From Marthasterias glacialis (taxonomy: Eukaryota; Echinodermata; Asteroidea; Forcipulatida; Asteriidae), in NCBI GenBank assembly GCA_911728455.2, contig OU452239.1, positions 1,075,986 to 1,139,985 of the forward strand: a stretch of 64,000 nucleotides of DNA, read 5' to 3'. Numbering within the stretch: the first letter of the stretch is position 1; every line of letters begins with the position of its first letter. The notes under the pieces are model-generated. The model was not told the DNA's origin. It was given only the letters and a program-made list of their open reading frames with translations, and searched no databases. The position numbers and the translations under genes are program-made. Shown in pieces: positions 1 through 10,965 of the stretch.

Positions 1-180
1 GTCCGAGTCCAGGTAGTCGGGTCCGAGTCCAGGTAGTCGGATCCGAGTCCAGATAGTCGGATTCGAGTCCAAGCTTGAGTCAGGATAGTCGGATCCGAGT
101 CCAGGTAGTCGGGTCCGAGTCCAGGTAGTCGGATCCGAGTCCAGGTAGTCGGATCCGAGTTCGAGACTGAGACAGGAAAG
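1..180. repeat. 20-bp minisatellite at left edge
   Basis: About eight imperfect copies of a 20-bp unit (GTCCGAGTCCAGGTAGTCGG and G/A variants) run in direct orientation and end in a degenerate copy near 160-180. The array enters from outside the window, so its full length is unknown. Similar GAGTC/GAGTAC wording returns in the degenerate stretch at 6140-6310. Confidence 0.9.
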
Positions 181-957
181 GGGGGATGTTGCGAGTCATC
201 AAAATATCAACCAGGACCGAGTCAGTCATGAATCAAACAACGCTGATTATCAAGGCATAAGACAACATAGAGATGAACTTATGCAAGAAACCAGAACGCT
301 TAGTTACCAAACCATATAAGGACACAGTAGCGAACGCACGTACGTCCTTATGACCATTACATCATTGTTGTGTGTAATTATTGTAAAAGAAAGTAGAAGA
401 AAAGAAAAAAAACTGTCATTAGATTAGCGTACTTTGCCACTGATTGGCATCAGCATATCTCACTGATGCGAAATAAATCGCCGATGGTACAATGTGATAG
501 AAATGCACAGCGGTGGTGGATTGCATTAGCGTATCGGTCCGCACCACTTTCCGAACTCTGAGCTTTTTTTAGTCAGGCTGCTCAGTGTTAAAATCATTCT
601 TGACGAAAAGCGTTGGGATTATAGCGAAACTAAAGTAAAGAAGGGAGTTATGGAGATATTTTTGATGATTTTCTTTTTTGGTGGAAGAAATGTACAAGGT
701 TTTAGTTTGTTCAGTCCACTGGTTGCAAGTGGGGTTGTTTGGCTTATGAGATGATAATGTAGACATTGCTGCCGCCATGTTGGTCATGTTACCTGCGTGC
801 ACTGCGATCGTTCGTACTGATTATCCCATACGGGAACCAGACTATAATTATTCCTAAAACAGCTTCTTCTTTGGGTGTTATTTTGGTTGCTTGTCCTACA
901 CCGATGTATGATAAGCACTGTATACCCAGTGCTTTCCCAAATTCTGCGGAAAACAAA
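181..957. other. No gene recognised
   Basis: AT-rich sequence without a frame that looks like protein. Short frames on both strands around 569-1100 lack any recognisable family pattern. Nothing regulatory can be supported. Confidence 0.5.
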
Positions 958-1080
958 ATCCACAGGTACACTACTCGGATAGGATTCGAACCCACGACTC
1001 CCCGCCCTTCCAGAGCAGATATCTGTAAACATCGAGCCTACCCGGTAACAAACACTGGGTTGGTACCATGGATGAAGAAA
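958..1080 (-). mobile_element. tRNA-like SINE head, degraded
   Basis: On the minus strand a B-box-like GGTTCGAATCC follows a GGGAGTCGTG stem, the pattern of the promoter part of a tRNA-derived SINE. The same GTCGTGGGTTCGAATCCCA wording occurs at 4520-4540, so these are probably two relics of one family. No intact cloverleaf can be drawn, so it is not a functional tRNA gene. Confidence 0.4.
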
Positions 1081-1183
1081 TGTCATCCATTGTACAACTG
1101 ATTTACAGAGTAGATTTCATGAGTAGCAACCACGTGATTAAAATCTGTTTGGGAGAAGTTTTGGTTCAAAGGAGAACCGGGGT

Positions 1184-1270
1184 TGAGATAGTAGAGTCTC
1201 GACGTTTCGATTAGTAAGCTCTGCTCGTCTTCATGAAAATGAAGACGACTAAGACATCATCTCATTTTAT
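1184..1270 (-). mobile_element. Penelope-like element tail with hammerhead-like core (relic)
   Basis: Read on the minus strand, a TCATGAAGACG segment is followed about 25 bases later by TCGAAACGTCGAG. This spacing of a (C)TGATGA-like box and a GAAAC box recalls the hammerhead ribozyme motif known from termini of Penelope-like retroelements. The CTGATGA box is altered here. A better conserved relative lies at 6395-6480. Assignment is by motif only. Confidence 0.35.
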
Positions 1271-1544
1271 GGTCGTCAGTTATTGCAAGAGACTATTATA
1301 AAATGATGTATACCAATATAACGATTATTACCCATCTTGTAAACATCCTACGCAAAGTCGTAGTCTTCGCTCAAGACGTTACTATGTTCTCAGGATAGTT
1401 CGCGAGAATACTATCCCCAATACTAGGTTCTTATTTCAAATTGCCAAATGACGAACAGTGATTCTATTTCCCTAGCTTTCCTTTTTTTCTGAAAAAAATG
1501 ACCGCCTTGTTTGATGTAGGCCTAATCGTCACAGGCTCTAGTTA

Positions 1545-1740
1545 TAATGCTGTTGCTGTCGCTGTCACTGTCTCTGTCGCTGTCGTTGTCGTTGTTGTTT
1601 TATTGTGGTGTTTTTTTATACAGCGCTCTGCGGGCAGGTCTTGTATATATGAAAACAAGTTTAGGAATTAATAACTCAAATAAAACAGATAATTATTAGA
1701 ATATGTAATATTAAAAAGGAGAAAAACACTTTAAGTTGTT

Positions 1741-1793
<53 letters not shown>

Positions 1794-1835
1794 TGTTGTT
1801 GTTGTTGTTGTTTTGTTGTTATTGTTGTTGTTGTT
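1545..1835. repeat. GTC/GTT trinucleotide microsatellites
   Basis: A short (GTCGCT)n-like stretch at 1550-1590 is followed by an almost pure (GTC)n run at 1740-1795 that turns into (GTT)n to about 1830. It is low-complexity DNA with no coding meaning. Confidence 0.9.
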
Positions 1836-2365
1836 TTTCCATTATGAAAACTATAGTGATGTGAATAATTTACTCAGACAAAAACCAAAGGTGTATCCCA
1901 CTTTAAATAAAAGGAAATTCAACGCAAAAATACAGAAAAAAAATTGATGTATTCGTTCGTTGCAGACAGGTTACCCTTCATGGTGAGAAACACTCGCAGA
2001 GTTTGTTTTGTGGTGGAAAAAAATACCCTCTCATCGAGGGTTTTTGCTGCCGATCTCAAGTTTCATCAGTCCCTTGAAATGAATCTCTTTGAAATTAGCG
2101 GAGAAAATCATGCCTGAAATAATGGGTATGATTGCAATACTCCAAGTAGAGTTTGATGACTGCAGAAGATAGCTATCATTCCCTTAAGATGATTGCATTA
2201 TGCATAGTTTTCACAACGGCTTGAGGGTACTAAATTGCTGATGCGTGAAATGTACATCTAGACGTTACACAGGACTAGCTAATTAACATGTCAACCACGT
2301 TTTTACACTGTCACGATGCAACTGTGGTCCCCGTAGACTCGACTCAAGCCGGTCTTGATCTTTAA

Positions 2366-2508
2366 ATCTATGGTGCCGTCATCGCAGCGTACACAATCCA
2401 TCATGGAAACGGACCAAAAGCACGGGACCCGGCTTGGAGCCAAGTCTATGATCTCCCTGGTGCATTGCAGCGCTTCTCTCACGATGGAATTTATTTTATT
2501 AATTTCTT
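2366..2508 (+). pseudogene. Protein-like fragment of unknown family
   Basis: One frame reads IYGAVIAAYTIHHGNGPKAR and continues DPAWSQVYDLPGALQRFSHDG, a composition unlike the surrounding repeat-derived frames and typical of a folded protein. It is preceded in frame by TAA at 2363-2365 and runs into AT-rich sequence after 2508. No acceptor AG sits between the stop and the reading. I do not recognise the family. It could be a broken exon, a processed-gene relic or chance. Confidence 0.25.
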
Positions 2509-2509
2509 C

Positions 2510-3229
2510 ATTATTTTATGTTACCGGCTATGAATACCAAATGACTTTGTCAGGTCCTTGGGTAAAAAAAGGAACCCACGTGTATCTAAATTAAATTTGT
2601 ATTTAAGATCAAGTTTATTTATGTTGGCGTTAAACAAAAAACACCGGCAACTTGTCGCGTTGAAAGAACGCGTTGGAACGTGATGTGGTTTACAGAGTAG
2701 GCTGGACCATCCAGATTATGTAACATATTTTGTCAATACACTGAGAAGAGTCTGGATACCAGACATTTACTATACATGTGGTAGCCAAGTCTTTAATCTA
2801 AGAATAATGGTTGGTGCTGCTAACTTACCCCTCCCCCCTCCCCCTCGCCTTCCCCACAAACGCATGCAACAAAACTTACGAAAGGAGTAGTCTGGTACTT
2901 TTGTGGTAGTGAGGAATAGCAGTTTGCACACAGGGAACTAAGCACAGATCGTCAAATTAAAGAGTGAGTTTTGGCTCATAGTCGTGTCCATTTGGTTAGA
3001 GTGGTAATGTTGAAGTAACGACCAACGCTGCGGCTACCTGGTCTTGACTACACCCGCTAGCTAAAGTCAAAGTCAGACACAAAAAGTCCGCTTCTCTAAA
3101 AATGCGATACCCCCCTCCTAACAAAAACATTTAAATACTTAGTATCAAACTTGGGTTATTATTCAGATTTATCCCGACTTGGAAAATAGTTGTCTGTCAG
3201 CTCAGGAACATTGTATACAAACTCAAATT
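2510..3229. other. No gene recognised
   Basis: AT-rich, with a short C-rich run near 2826-2850. No frame, repeat pair or RNA feature can be supported. Confidence 0.5.
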
Positions 3230-3388
3230 TTGCAAGAATGTCTCATTACCGCAAGCAGTAATACGGACTGCAACGTGAATGACGGGTATTTTCAACTTGA
3301 ATAAGAGTGAAGTTTGCTCAAATTTCACTCCAAAAGAGTGGTACACAGTGGTTTCACTCTTAAAAGAGCCAAAATGACACCACTCGGG

Positions 3389-3392
<4 letters not shown>
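3230..3392 (-). repeat. Dispersed repeat, copy 1
   Basis: The block with GACGGGTATTTTCAACTTGA, GAGTGAAGTTTGCTC and AAAGAGCCAAAATGACACCA recurs in opposite orientation at 7585-7730 (AGTGGTGTCATTTTTGATC, GAGTGAAATTGGAGC, GATAATACCCGTC). Both copies are diverged. It is probably a non-autonomous transposon; its ends are not clear. Confidence 0.6.

Positions 3393-3476
<84 letters not shown>
3391..3476. repeat. (GA)n microsatellite
   Basis: About 40 GA dinucleotides with one interruption (GACAGA near 3430). It creates spurious Ser/Leu and Arg/Glu frames. Confidence 0.97.
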
Positions 3477-3478
<2 letters not shown>

Positions 3479-3617
3479 GTTCACTGTTTTACATTCAGAG
3501 AGTAAGGATTGTCCCAAAGCAATCTAAATTAACTTTCAAATAACTTAATCGCATAATTCTCTTTCGTGATATCTGTTGTGGCTAACTTTATAAACATTCT
3601 AAATATTTACAAACAAG

Positions 3618-3651
3618 GAAATAAATAAATAAATAAATAAATAAATAAAAG
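3618..3651. repeat. (AAAT)n microsatellite
   Basis: Eight consecutive AAAT units. Confidence 0.95.
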
Positions 3652-4114
3652 AATACATACATATAAAATGATAATCCCGTCTCCATTTGGGAGCTAAAGA
3701 GCCAGGAATTACGTAAAAAGATGTCACGAGTCACTAGACAACTGTCTGGTAGAAGATATGCCATCTGACCGAAGCCGATTGGAATAAATAAACATTATAA
3801 ATTAATCATTACTGTTTTTATACGACTCACATATCCATCGTAAAAACATTAGTGGAATTTACTCCCAACCCATTAAATTTCTATCATATTAAATATTTAC
3901 GGTGACTGGAGGACGTTGGATGCACTTGGTTGGTGATGTACATATCTTAATTCCCAGTGACCTATACTGTAAAGGTTTCTAGTATTACGGACAACATCTG
4001 AATTATTGTTTCGATGGTCTTGTTTAGCGGAAAAAACCGTCCACTTGCACTTTGTTTGACAGCTTCCAAACAGAACTATTTCATAGCACGGCGGCAGGTA
4101 GGTGATGGGATTGT

Positions 4115-4373
4115 GCCTTTGATGATGTAAGAATGGAATTTGGCACAGTCAGAGTATGTAATGAGAAAGATATTTGGCTAAAGGGCCATCGCAGATTTGT
4201 CCTGTAGGTAGAATAACAAGCAATGGCAGCCATTTTTGACAATTTAGAAAATTGGTTGCTATCTAGCCTGATTTTTTTTCAAAGGACAAATCTGCAATGG
4301 CCCTATAACCATATATCTTTCTCATGACATACTCTGACTGTTTGCTAATACATCCTTGTATCATCAAAGGCAC
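4115..4373. mobile_element. Foldback (long inverted repeat) element
   Basis: The left arm (about 4115-4206, with GTGCCTTTGATGAT, CAGTCAGAGTATGT and GCAGATTTGTCCT) is matched as reverse complement by the right arm (about 4274-4373, with AGGACAAATCTGC, ACATACTCTGACTG and ATCATCAAAGGCAC). Arms of roughly 90 bases flank a loop of about 67. No coding capacity; a typical non-autonomous foldback DNA transposon. Confidence 0.8.
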
Positions 4374-4479
4374 GCTTTCCCCCAAATATTTCCCCTACTG
4401 TCCCACTATTGATGATTTTGTTCACAGTATATGCCCGGGTTTCTTGTGAATAAGAGATATAACAATCTGCCCGTCGTGT

Positions 4480-4560
4480 GGCATGCCCGGTGGTCTAGCG
4501 TTCTGTAATTAGTGGGTCGTGGGTTCGAATCCCACACGAGTAGCCTCGTGGGACAATCGA
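4480..4560 (+). mobile_element. tRNA-like SINE head
   Basis: GGTGGTCTAGCG resembles an A box and GTGGGTTCGAATCCCAC gives a paired T stem-loop with a good B box. The following DNA belongs to a different element, so only the promoter part remains. Confidence 0.45.
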
Positions 4561-4577
4561 ATTTGAGATGAGACTCT

Positions 4578-4744
4578 GGCCGTTTTTGAAACCACGGCTT
4601 TGGCTTCGCCTCTGGCTTAGACACCGTCTGCCTGTTTGAAACCCCGTACCGAAAGCGCACGTGTTCAAAATAACTAACGGAGCCTAAGTCGGAGCCCAAG
4701 CCGGAGCCCAAGCCAAAGCCGTCGTTTCGAAAAAACAAATGGCC
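4578..4744. mobile_element. Palindromic MITE, family with TTTCGAAAC ends, copy 1
   Basis: The ends GGCCGTTTTTGAAACCACGG and CCGTCGTTTCGAAAAAACAA are near-inverted. The interior is a run of GGCTT/AAGCC words around CCCGTACCGAAAGC. The same layout recurs at 19602-19746 and 23941-24092. It has no coding capacity and inserted directly beside a SINE head. Confidence 0.75.
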
Positions 4745-5034
4745 TTTGTTTTGCCGTGTGTTTATTGAACCTGTTGGATGTGAGCGAATGCATTATTCGA
4801 AAATGTCAATTATGTACTTTGTTTTTATAGCTCCCTTGGGCGTCAGTCGTTGCTGACAAAAATATCTAAATAATAAAAGCATTTTCAGAATTTGGCATAC
4901 TCCTCTAGTTATAAATTCCATCGAGTTTTAGGGAACAGCATCCTCAGTGCTAGAGAAGTAGGTCACATAGTTGTTAAATACTAAAGAACAAACTATTTTG
5001 AAGAACGTACAAGCTACTGAAAGTTTAAAAACAG

Positions 5035-5176
5035 AGACATTACGTTTGGCTTTGTTGCCCCAAGGCTATGGAACTCTCTTCTGGAACTCTTATTGTCCTC
5101 CGTCTTACAGACGCTGTGTAGATCCACGTTGCTTACAAGCCATTTTGAATTACTCTTCATTAAAACCTGCTTAATA
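5035..5176 (+). mobile_element. LINE fragment: C-terminal end of reverse transcriptase frame
   Basis: One frame reads FGFVAPRLWNSLLELL and ends HFELLFIKTCLI, matching the AP-x-LWNSLP ... FK-x-LKTHLF pattern at the C-terminus of CR1/L2-like non-LTR elements. Only about 45 codons remain and the upstream frame is lost. Dead copy. Confidence 0.6.
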
Positions 5177-5347
5177 TTACACTGCAAAATCTGGGGTGTT
5201 AAATTGATTCTCATGGTATATGTGACAACACCGACATGGTGTTAGTTATCCCCATTGCTTTATATCGTTGGTAAAATTAACACCATGTTGGTGTTGTCAT
5301 TATAGATACCAAGAGAATCGAATTAACACCCCAGTTTTTGCAGTGTA
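5177..5347. mobile_element. Palindromic MITE with ACACTGCAAAA ends
   Basis: The left end ACACTGCAAAATCTGGGGTG is answered by CACCCCAGTTTTTGCAGTGT at the right end, and the interior repeats AACACCGACATGGTGTTA / TAACACCATGTTGGTGTT as an inverted pair. A lone left end, ACACTGCAAAATGAG, lies at 6312. Confidence 0.8.
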
Positions 5348-5859
5348 TTGTTACTTTTTTTAAACATTTTATTACCAGGCAGATATGAATTAGTCTGAAA
5401 TCTTATAAAGGTCTGACATTTTTCAACCCCTGTGTTTTGGCACCACGTTCGGTAATTTTTCACACGTTCGAAAAAAAAAACGCGGGCACGTGGCTACATT
5501 TGCTTACCCCTGTTTAGATACACAACCAAGTCATAAATGTATTGAAATAATGTCAAAGCCCAGTCACTTTGTAAATGCAAATATTTCAGAAATATGAAAC
5601 GAGCGGCGTCGGGAAAGAGGGCAAATATCAACGTGGCGATTGGTAATTTAACAACATTGTGTATGTAAAGGGTGTCGGTGCATGCTGCACCATTATGTTG
5701 CAGCATCCGTTAATTACACACTGTAAATAACCCAAAAGAAACAGATTGGGCTGCTTGGCTCCCAGACTAATAATTGAATCACGTAGTGCTAAAGCATCAA
5801 CACCTGAAAAAGGGACCCGCCTTTTTCCATTCGGGACCCGGTTTAGTTTAACACGGAGG

Positions 5860-6060
5860 TACGTGGCTATACACAAATGTTACTTTTGAACGTTCTTGAA
5901 TGTACAACCAATAGCCTTTTTGAGATATGGGTGGACACATTGCACGTGCACAATTTGGTTTGGGTAAATTTGTCTGAATACACCCAAACCAAACAGTGCA
6001 CTCATTACAGTGTCTGTCATACCACAAAAAAGCTAATTGCAATACTACGGATGTTAAGTT
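5860..6060. repeat. Dispersed repeat with GGTTTGGGT / ACCCAAACC inverted core, copy 1
   Basis: Contains GCACAATTTGGTTTGGGT and CACCCAAACCAAACAGTG as internal inverted words, after CCAATAGCCTTTTTGAGATA. The same words appear in the other orientation at 17988-18125. Probably a MITE relic. Confidence 0.6.
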
Positions 6061-6139
6061 TGGATTGGGAAGTCTATTGTACTTGTACTGTAGGCCATTT
6101 GAACCCCAAAATTCAAAACAAACAGTGTTGTGTAGTACT

Positions 6140-6312
6140 TTAATTTCAGTCTAGTACTGCCGAGTACTAGGGTGGCCGAGTAGTATTCGAGTTCTAGTAT
6201 TTGGGCCATCGAGTACGAGTACAAGTGTCTGAGTATCGAGTCTTCTGATATCCGAGTACCGAGTCCAAGTACAAAGTATTTGGATCTTCGGATACAAATA
6301 CGAGCAATTTAC
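6140..6312. repeat. Degenerate GAGTAC/CGAGT repeat
   Basis: Irregular recurrence of GAGTAC, TCGAGT and CCGAGT words, reminiscent of the minisatellite at 1-180. No fixed period can be assigned. Confidence 0.5.
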
Positions 6313-6394
6313 ACTGCAAAATGAGTTAAAAATGAATGTTTAAGGAAATATTTGCGGTGACACCATGTATCTCTCTCTCTCTCTCTCTTTTGTA

Positions 6395-6480
6395 GAGGAG
6401 GTGGCTCTGAGAAGAGCCGATGATAAACTTAACGTTTCGGACAATGTTCTGTTCTTCATCAGGAGACATGAATGTTTGAT
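6395..6480 (-). mobile_element. Penelope-like element tail with hammerhead-like core
   Basis: On the minus strand CTGATGA (complement of 6456-6462) is followed 17 bases later by GAAAC (complement of 6434-6438) and then GTTAAG. CTGATGA plus GAAAC at this spacing is the conserved core of hammerhead ribozymes, which Penelope-like retroelements are known to carry. The predicted stem II is weak, so activity is doubtful. Confidence 0.45.
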
Positions 6481-6499
6481 ATGCTTTTTTCTAGACGGC

Positions 6500-7584
6500 G
6501 ATATATGCTTGTTATGATAAATATTATAAACATGAATTGGTCATAGACAAGTGCAATATTTTACTTTTTTCTTTATTTGAAATGCACCTCTTTTTTTCTT
6601 TTTAAGTCAACTCTACAACTTTCTATTTTCGTCGAGTTTTAAGAAATATTTCTAGTTATTTGTGACTTTGCAATGTATTTTTTTAAATGGGTCTTTTGTG
6701 CAGCTTAAGTTTTGGATTCACCGGTATTGTGCTTTTTAATGTAACCTAATGAGTTTTTCTAATTGGATTGTTTCTATATAATGAAAAGCGCATTGAGATT
6801 ATTTGATGATGTAATGCGCTGTGTATGAATATAAATATTATTTTAAACCTTTCTTTGTAGTACGGAGCTTCACGAGTGCCATGTTACATCTGAAACAAAG
6901 AAGTTGACCTTTACTGCGATAGTTCGTCAAACCAAGACGACTTTAACTAACACTAAGATGATAAATCGACTTCTTAATCCCAGCTTATGGCTCCATGGCT
7001 GTGTTAATCACCACAGATAGACTTAGCCCAATCCATAATTAAGTCAACTTGGCAAGACTATACCTCGTTATTAGAATAAGCTCCATGGCACCCATGGAAC
7101 TCCGTACATAATGCACCACCTGTATACAATCATATTATATGATTCACCATTGTTGAAGATAAATATCTACATGCGTCTATAACTTGTTAGAATTTGCCAA
7201 TTTACATCACCTCGATCCTGTTGCAGTTCACCTCGTTTAAAGTCTCTTTATTAATTTGTTATCAAAACTGTGAAGTTAATTAGCTCAAATAATTACAATT
7301 TCATCTTCTTGACAGTAGAGTGCAAGAGTTCATTAAGATTTTAACACCATTTTAACTGGTATTGTTATGCAAATCTACAAGCGTTGTCACCTTCAGGGTT
7401 GGTAATTAATGGAGTAGAAAATGGCTATTTTCAATCTCGAAAGCTCACTGATTATAAAGTTCACAACATCACCAATCCTCCGGATAATTTATTTCCGGCT
7501 AAATCACTGTCAAAGTTCAAATTCGTGTATTTTAAAAAAGCCAAAAACTAGATTAAAGTTCTAACAATTTGAAAAATCCACTCT
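6500..7584. other. No gene; AT-rich with one retroposon tail
   Basis: GAAAAGCGCATTGAGA followed by AATGCGCTGTGTATGAATAT at 6782-6835 is a typical SINE/LINE 3' tail, also seen at 8395-8440, 16445-16490, 40494-40545 and 48085-48140. Nothing else can be supported. Confidence 0.5.
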
Positions 7585-7730
7585 CTCGCCTGAGTGGTGT
7601 CATTTTTGATCTTTTGAGAGTGAAACTCTCTGTGCATTTGCATTTTTGAGTGAAATTGGAGCTAACTTTACTCTGATTCAAGCTGATAATACCCGTCTTT
7701 CACTATAAAAAGAACTGTCCGCCATATGGC
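7585..7730 (+). repeat. Dispersed repeat, copy 2
   Basis: Inverted relative of 3230-3392, sharing the ACCACTC/GAGTGGT, GAGTGAAA and ATACCCGTC words in the same order on the opposite strand. Confidence 0.55.
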
Positions 7731-7792
7731 TCTTTGCAAGAGTGGTATGGCAGACAAAAACGAGTGGTTTTTTCACTCTTTTACAATAAGAG

Positions 7793-7895
7793 AGCAGCAC
7801 CCAATCTTTTGAATGATTTACCACCATTCGCCATGCTGTACCACTTAACCATTCAGGTCGTTGCTTAAAACCTACTTAATTTATTCATCATTCGT
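7793..7895 (+). mobile_element. LINE fragment, C-terminal tail (relic)
   Basis: The frame reads APNLLNDLPPFAMLYHLTIQ and the sequence continues AAAACCTACTTAATTTATTC, matching the AP-x-LWN-x-LP ... LKTYLF ending of CR1/L2-like elements. Very short and diverged. Confidence 0.45.
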
Positions 7896-8290
7896 TACTT
7901 TTGTTGTTGATGTTGTTAGTCCAGTTTGGTGCAAAGCTCCGTATGTGAAGCCTTTGTAGTGTACTAAAGACGGCAGGACTCCACGAAAAGTATTCACTGA
8001 AAGTGATTTATTGTAGCCCATTACATCACACAGTAGGGATACGGTGGCCTCTTAATACCATTCTATAACATCCGCTTTCCTTAAGATATAAGGAACAATC
8101 GATATTTACCTGCAGTTGAGCTATCCCCTGAGATAGTACTGAAAAAGGATAAATAGATGTCTTTTTTCAAACACTGCTGATGTCTCACATATTAAAAAGT
8201 ATTTAAAAAATATAAATATGTTTCCCCTACAAAATGCGCAGTACAATAATTATACTGTGCTATTTGAAGGGGAACACAGATTTTTGTTTA

Positions 8291-8359
8291 ATGACAGCAT
8301 TGAAATAAATGTAAATGAATCAATTATTGATTCATTTACATTTATTTCAATGCCGTCAT
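8291..8359. repeat. 69-bp near-perfect palindrome
   Basis: ATGACAGCATTGAAATAAAT...ATTTATTTCAATGCCGTCAT reads the same on both strands apart from one mismatch, with the centre at CAATTATTG near 8325 and no loop. It could extrude as a cruciform. No flanking repeat identifies it as a known element. Confidence 0.95.
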
Positions 8360-8389
8360 AATGTGTTAGTAATACATCAATTTATTGCA

Positions 8390-8440
8390 ATCGAGAGCGC
8401 TTTGAAACGCCCGTAGAAAGCACTATATAAATGTTATAAT
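8390..8440 (+). mobile_element. SINE 3' tail fragment
   Basis: GAGCGCTTTGAAACGCCCG then GAAAGCACTATATAAATG is the shared tail of the tRNA-Leu-type SINE family of this window. The promoter part is absent. Confidence 0.6.
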
Positions 8441-9688
8441 TACTATTTATTTTTAGTATTATAACAACAAAATAATTTAAATTATATCAGTTGATAAATA
8501 CAATTATGACCTGATTGATCATTAGACAGCATTTAGGTTTGGGTGAAACGTAGCTGTTGTACCCTAACCCAGACAAGATACAAGTTAGAGACAAGACAAT
8601 GAACAATAAAGACTGGCACACGATAGGAATCTAATAAGAATACAATAAATACATAACCTAAATGTCAGCTACCTGTCCTTTTAATTTAGAAAGCATCACA
8701 GGGTTATATCTCGATGGTATATCGGGATAAAAAAAAAGCTTTAGTTTAATTTTGACGCGTGCTTCCACCATAAACCCAACAACGATCTGTGCGTTAACAG
8801 GCTCCACGCATAATAATCGCTATTGTGGCCTAGCCGTCATATAGGAGTCCAATCCGCACGCGCTATCCGCATTGTATAGTGCGTACGCTATAATGACAGA
8901 TGTCATATCATAACACATATAACAATGCCATGTGATGTAGGCCTTTTGTGCGGACGCTGTTCGTACTAATGCGTGTAGCCCAATACAGGGCGAGTGACAA
9001 ACAGACAGAAAAACAGAAAAGACAAAATATGCAAGAAAAACAATAAAATCGTTGAGCAGAAAGTGGAGTATGCTTGCTTGGTAAAATTACCGTCAAGTGA
9101 AAAAAGGGTAATAGTTGCTGCAAACTGCTTACCAAAATGACCTTTGATATAACGGCCTGGTTTGTGGACTAAAGCAGCCTTTATGAAAGCCTAAATAACT
9201 CGTGTCTGGAAACCATATCAATAATCTATATCTATAGAGCAGTTTAGCGATGGTATGCCGTACAACTTAGAATGATAATGCTATGGTACGAATTGTCATT
9301 GTACTAACTACTTTTCCTCTTGCTTCTTCCGACGAGGTGTTAGGTTTAGTTTATAACAACAGCACAACACACACAAAAGTTTAAACATATAAAACAAATT
9401 TTTGCCTTTTGGAAAGACTCTGCTAGGGTTGAAATGTGAGGCTTTTAACAAATGTTTTGCATATAATATTCGTTTACATTTTTAGTTAGTCGTGGTCTCA
9501 TTTTAAAGGTTTATTTTGGGTGCATAGAAGTTTTGACGAATGACTCAAATTTTTCTGTATTTTTGTAATGAATGTCCCTTTTTTAAGTCAGGTACAACTT
9601 TGGTTTTTGTCTGAGTAAATTTGTTCACATCATTGTAGTTTTCAAAATCGAAAAACAACAACAGTTAACATCTATTATAACAACAGTA
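8441..9688. other. No gene recognised
   Basis: AT-rich intergenic DNA. I see no supported frame, inverted repeat or RNA. Confidence 0.5.
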
Positions 9689-9689
9689 A

Positions 9690-9819
9690 TAGTAAAAATA
9701 TAATAATAATAACAACAGCAGGATTAACAACAACATCAACAACAACAACAACGACAACAGCGACAACAACAACAACAACAACAACTACAACAACAACAGC
9801 AGCAGCAACAACAACGACG

Positions 9820-9900
<81 letters not shown>

Positions 9901-9980
9901 GCAACAGCAACAACAACAACAACAACAATAACAAAAACAACAACAACAACAACAACAACAACAATAACAACAGCAACAAT

Positions 9981-10022
<42 letters not shown>
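9690..10022. repeat. (CAA/CAG)n trinucleotide array
   Basis: About 330 bases of CAA units with blocks of CAG (9782-9812, 9853-9880, 9886-9912) and rare CGA or TAA variants. The long Leu or Val frames read from it are artefacts of the repeat. Confidence 0.97.
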
Positions 10023-10965
10023 ATTATTAAAGTGTATCTTTTGTGTATTCATAGTGTTTACTTTCATTTAAATCATCGTATCAGACCGACTCTTGTCAGT
10101 CCCTCTTTCGACTGAGTGAAAATAAGGAGCCATTATTGTTATTGTTCACAGGAAACATGGCCAAGTTCATGGCTGCATAAGAATAGTATCATTGACTAAG
10201 CTGAGTATTAATGCAATCCCAAGCCGACCAACCCCCCCCCCCCTCCTTCACTTATCAAATCAAAGTTGAAACGAGGTAATTGAATGAACGAAGAAAACAC
10301 AATTAGGTTTGTACGAGGTACATCACCCACGGTATCGACTCGCCCTACAGGGGGGAAGCCGACCCTCATCACGGGGGCTGTGATGCTGACGAGACGGTCT
10401 GACTTTTTGACTCCGGCACAGAGCCTGGAGTTGAATTTGTAATTATCACCTCAGAAAGACTTCAACGTTACAGCCTGTACAGACAGTTCCTTATTCCCGG
10501 TTCACTCTTTCTATACCTTTATCACGTCCATATGCTTTTGATCAATTCAACCAGTGATAGGCCTATATTTCATTCATCATTCAACATTAAAGTTGATTTC
10601 TTGTTCTGCACTTTACAATAAAATAAAATTAAATAAACATACATAATAAACCTTTATGGAAATACAAAATTCAAATAAAGAACAAGGAAACATACTGGGC
10701 AAACATGTTGAAGTAAAGTAAGACTATAAATGATGTACATTGTAAAATGTGAACAAAACAGTTCATTCGGGACAAGATAGATCGTAAAAATACCAGCAAA
10801 AAGAAGTGGTGGAATATGCGTTAAAACACGAAATAGCATGTCGATAAAATAGACAGGCAGTGGTGTTAGTGTCTGACTTGAGTTGCCGAGTTCCAAAGAA
10901 CCTGTTGAAGGTAAATATAGGGTTGGTGAAGCTGATAATGCAGTGCTTTTACTTTGTGTGTTTCG
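10023..10965. other. No gene recognised
   Basis: Ordinary AT-rich DNA with a poly-C run near 10231-10242. No supported gene. Confidence 0.5.

Noticed and set aside
3197-3517. Ser/Leu-rich and Arg/Glu-rich frames
   Set aside because: Produced by the (GA)n microsatellite.
9690-10022. Long poly-Leu and poly-Val reading frames
   Set aside because: They are translations of a (CAA/CAG)n array; every frame is open because of the repeat.
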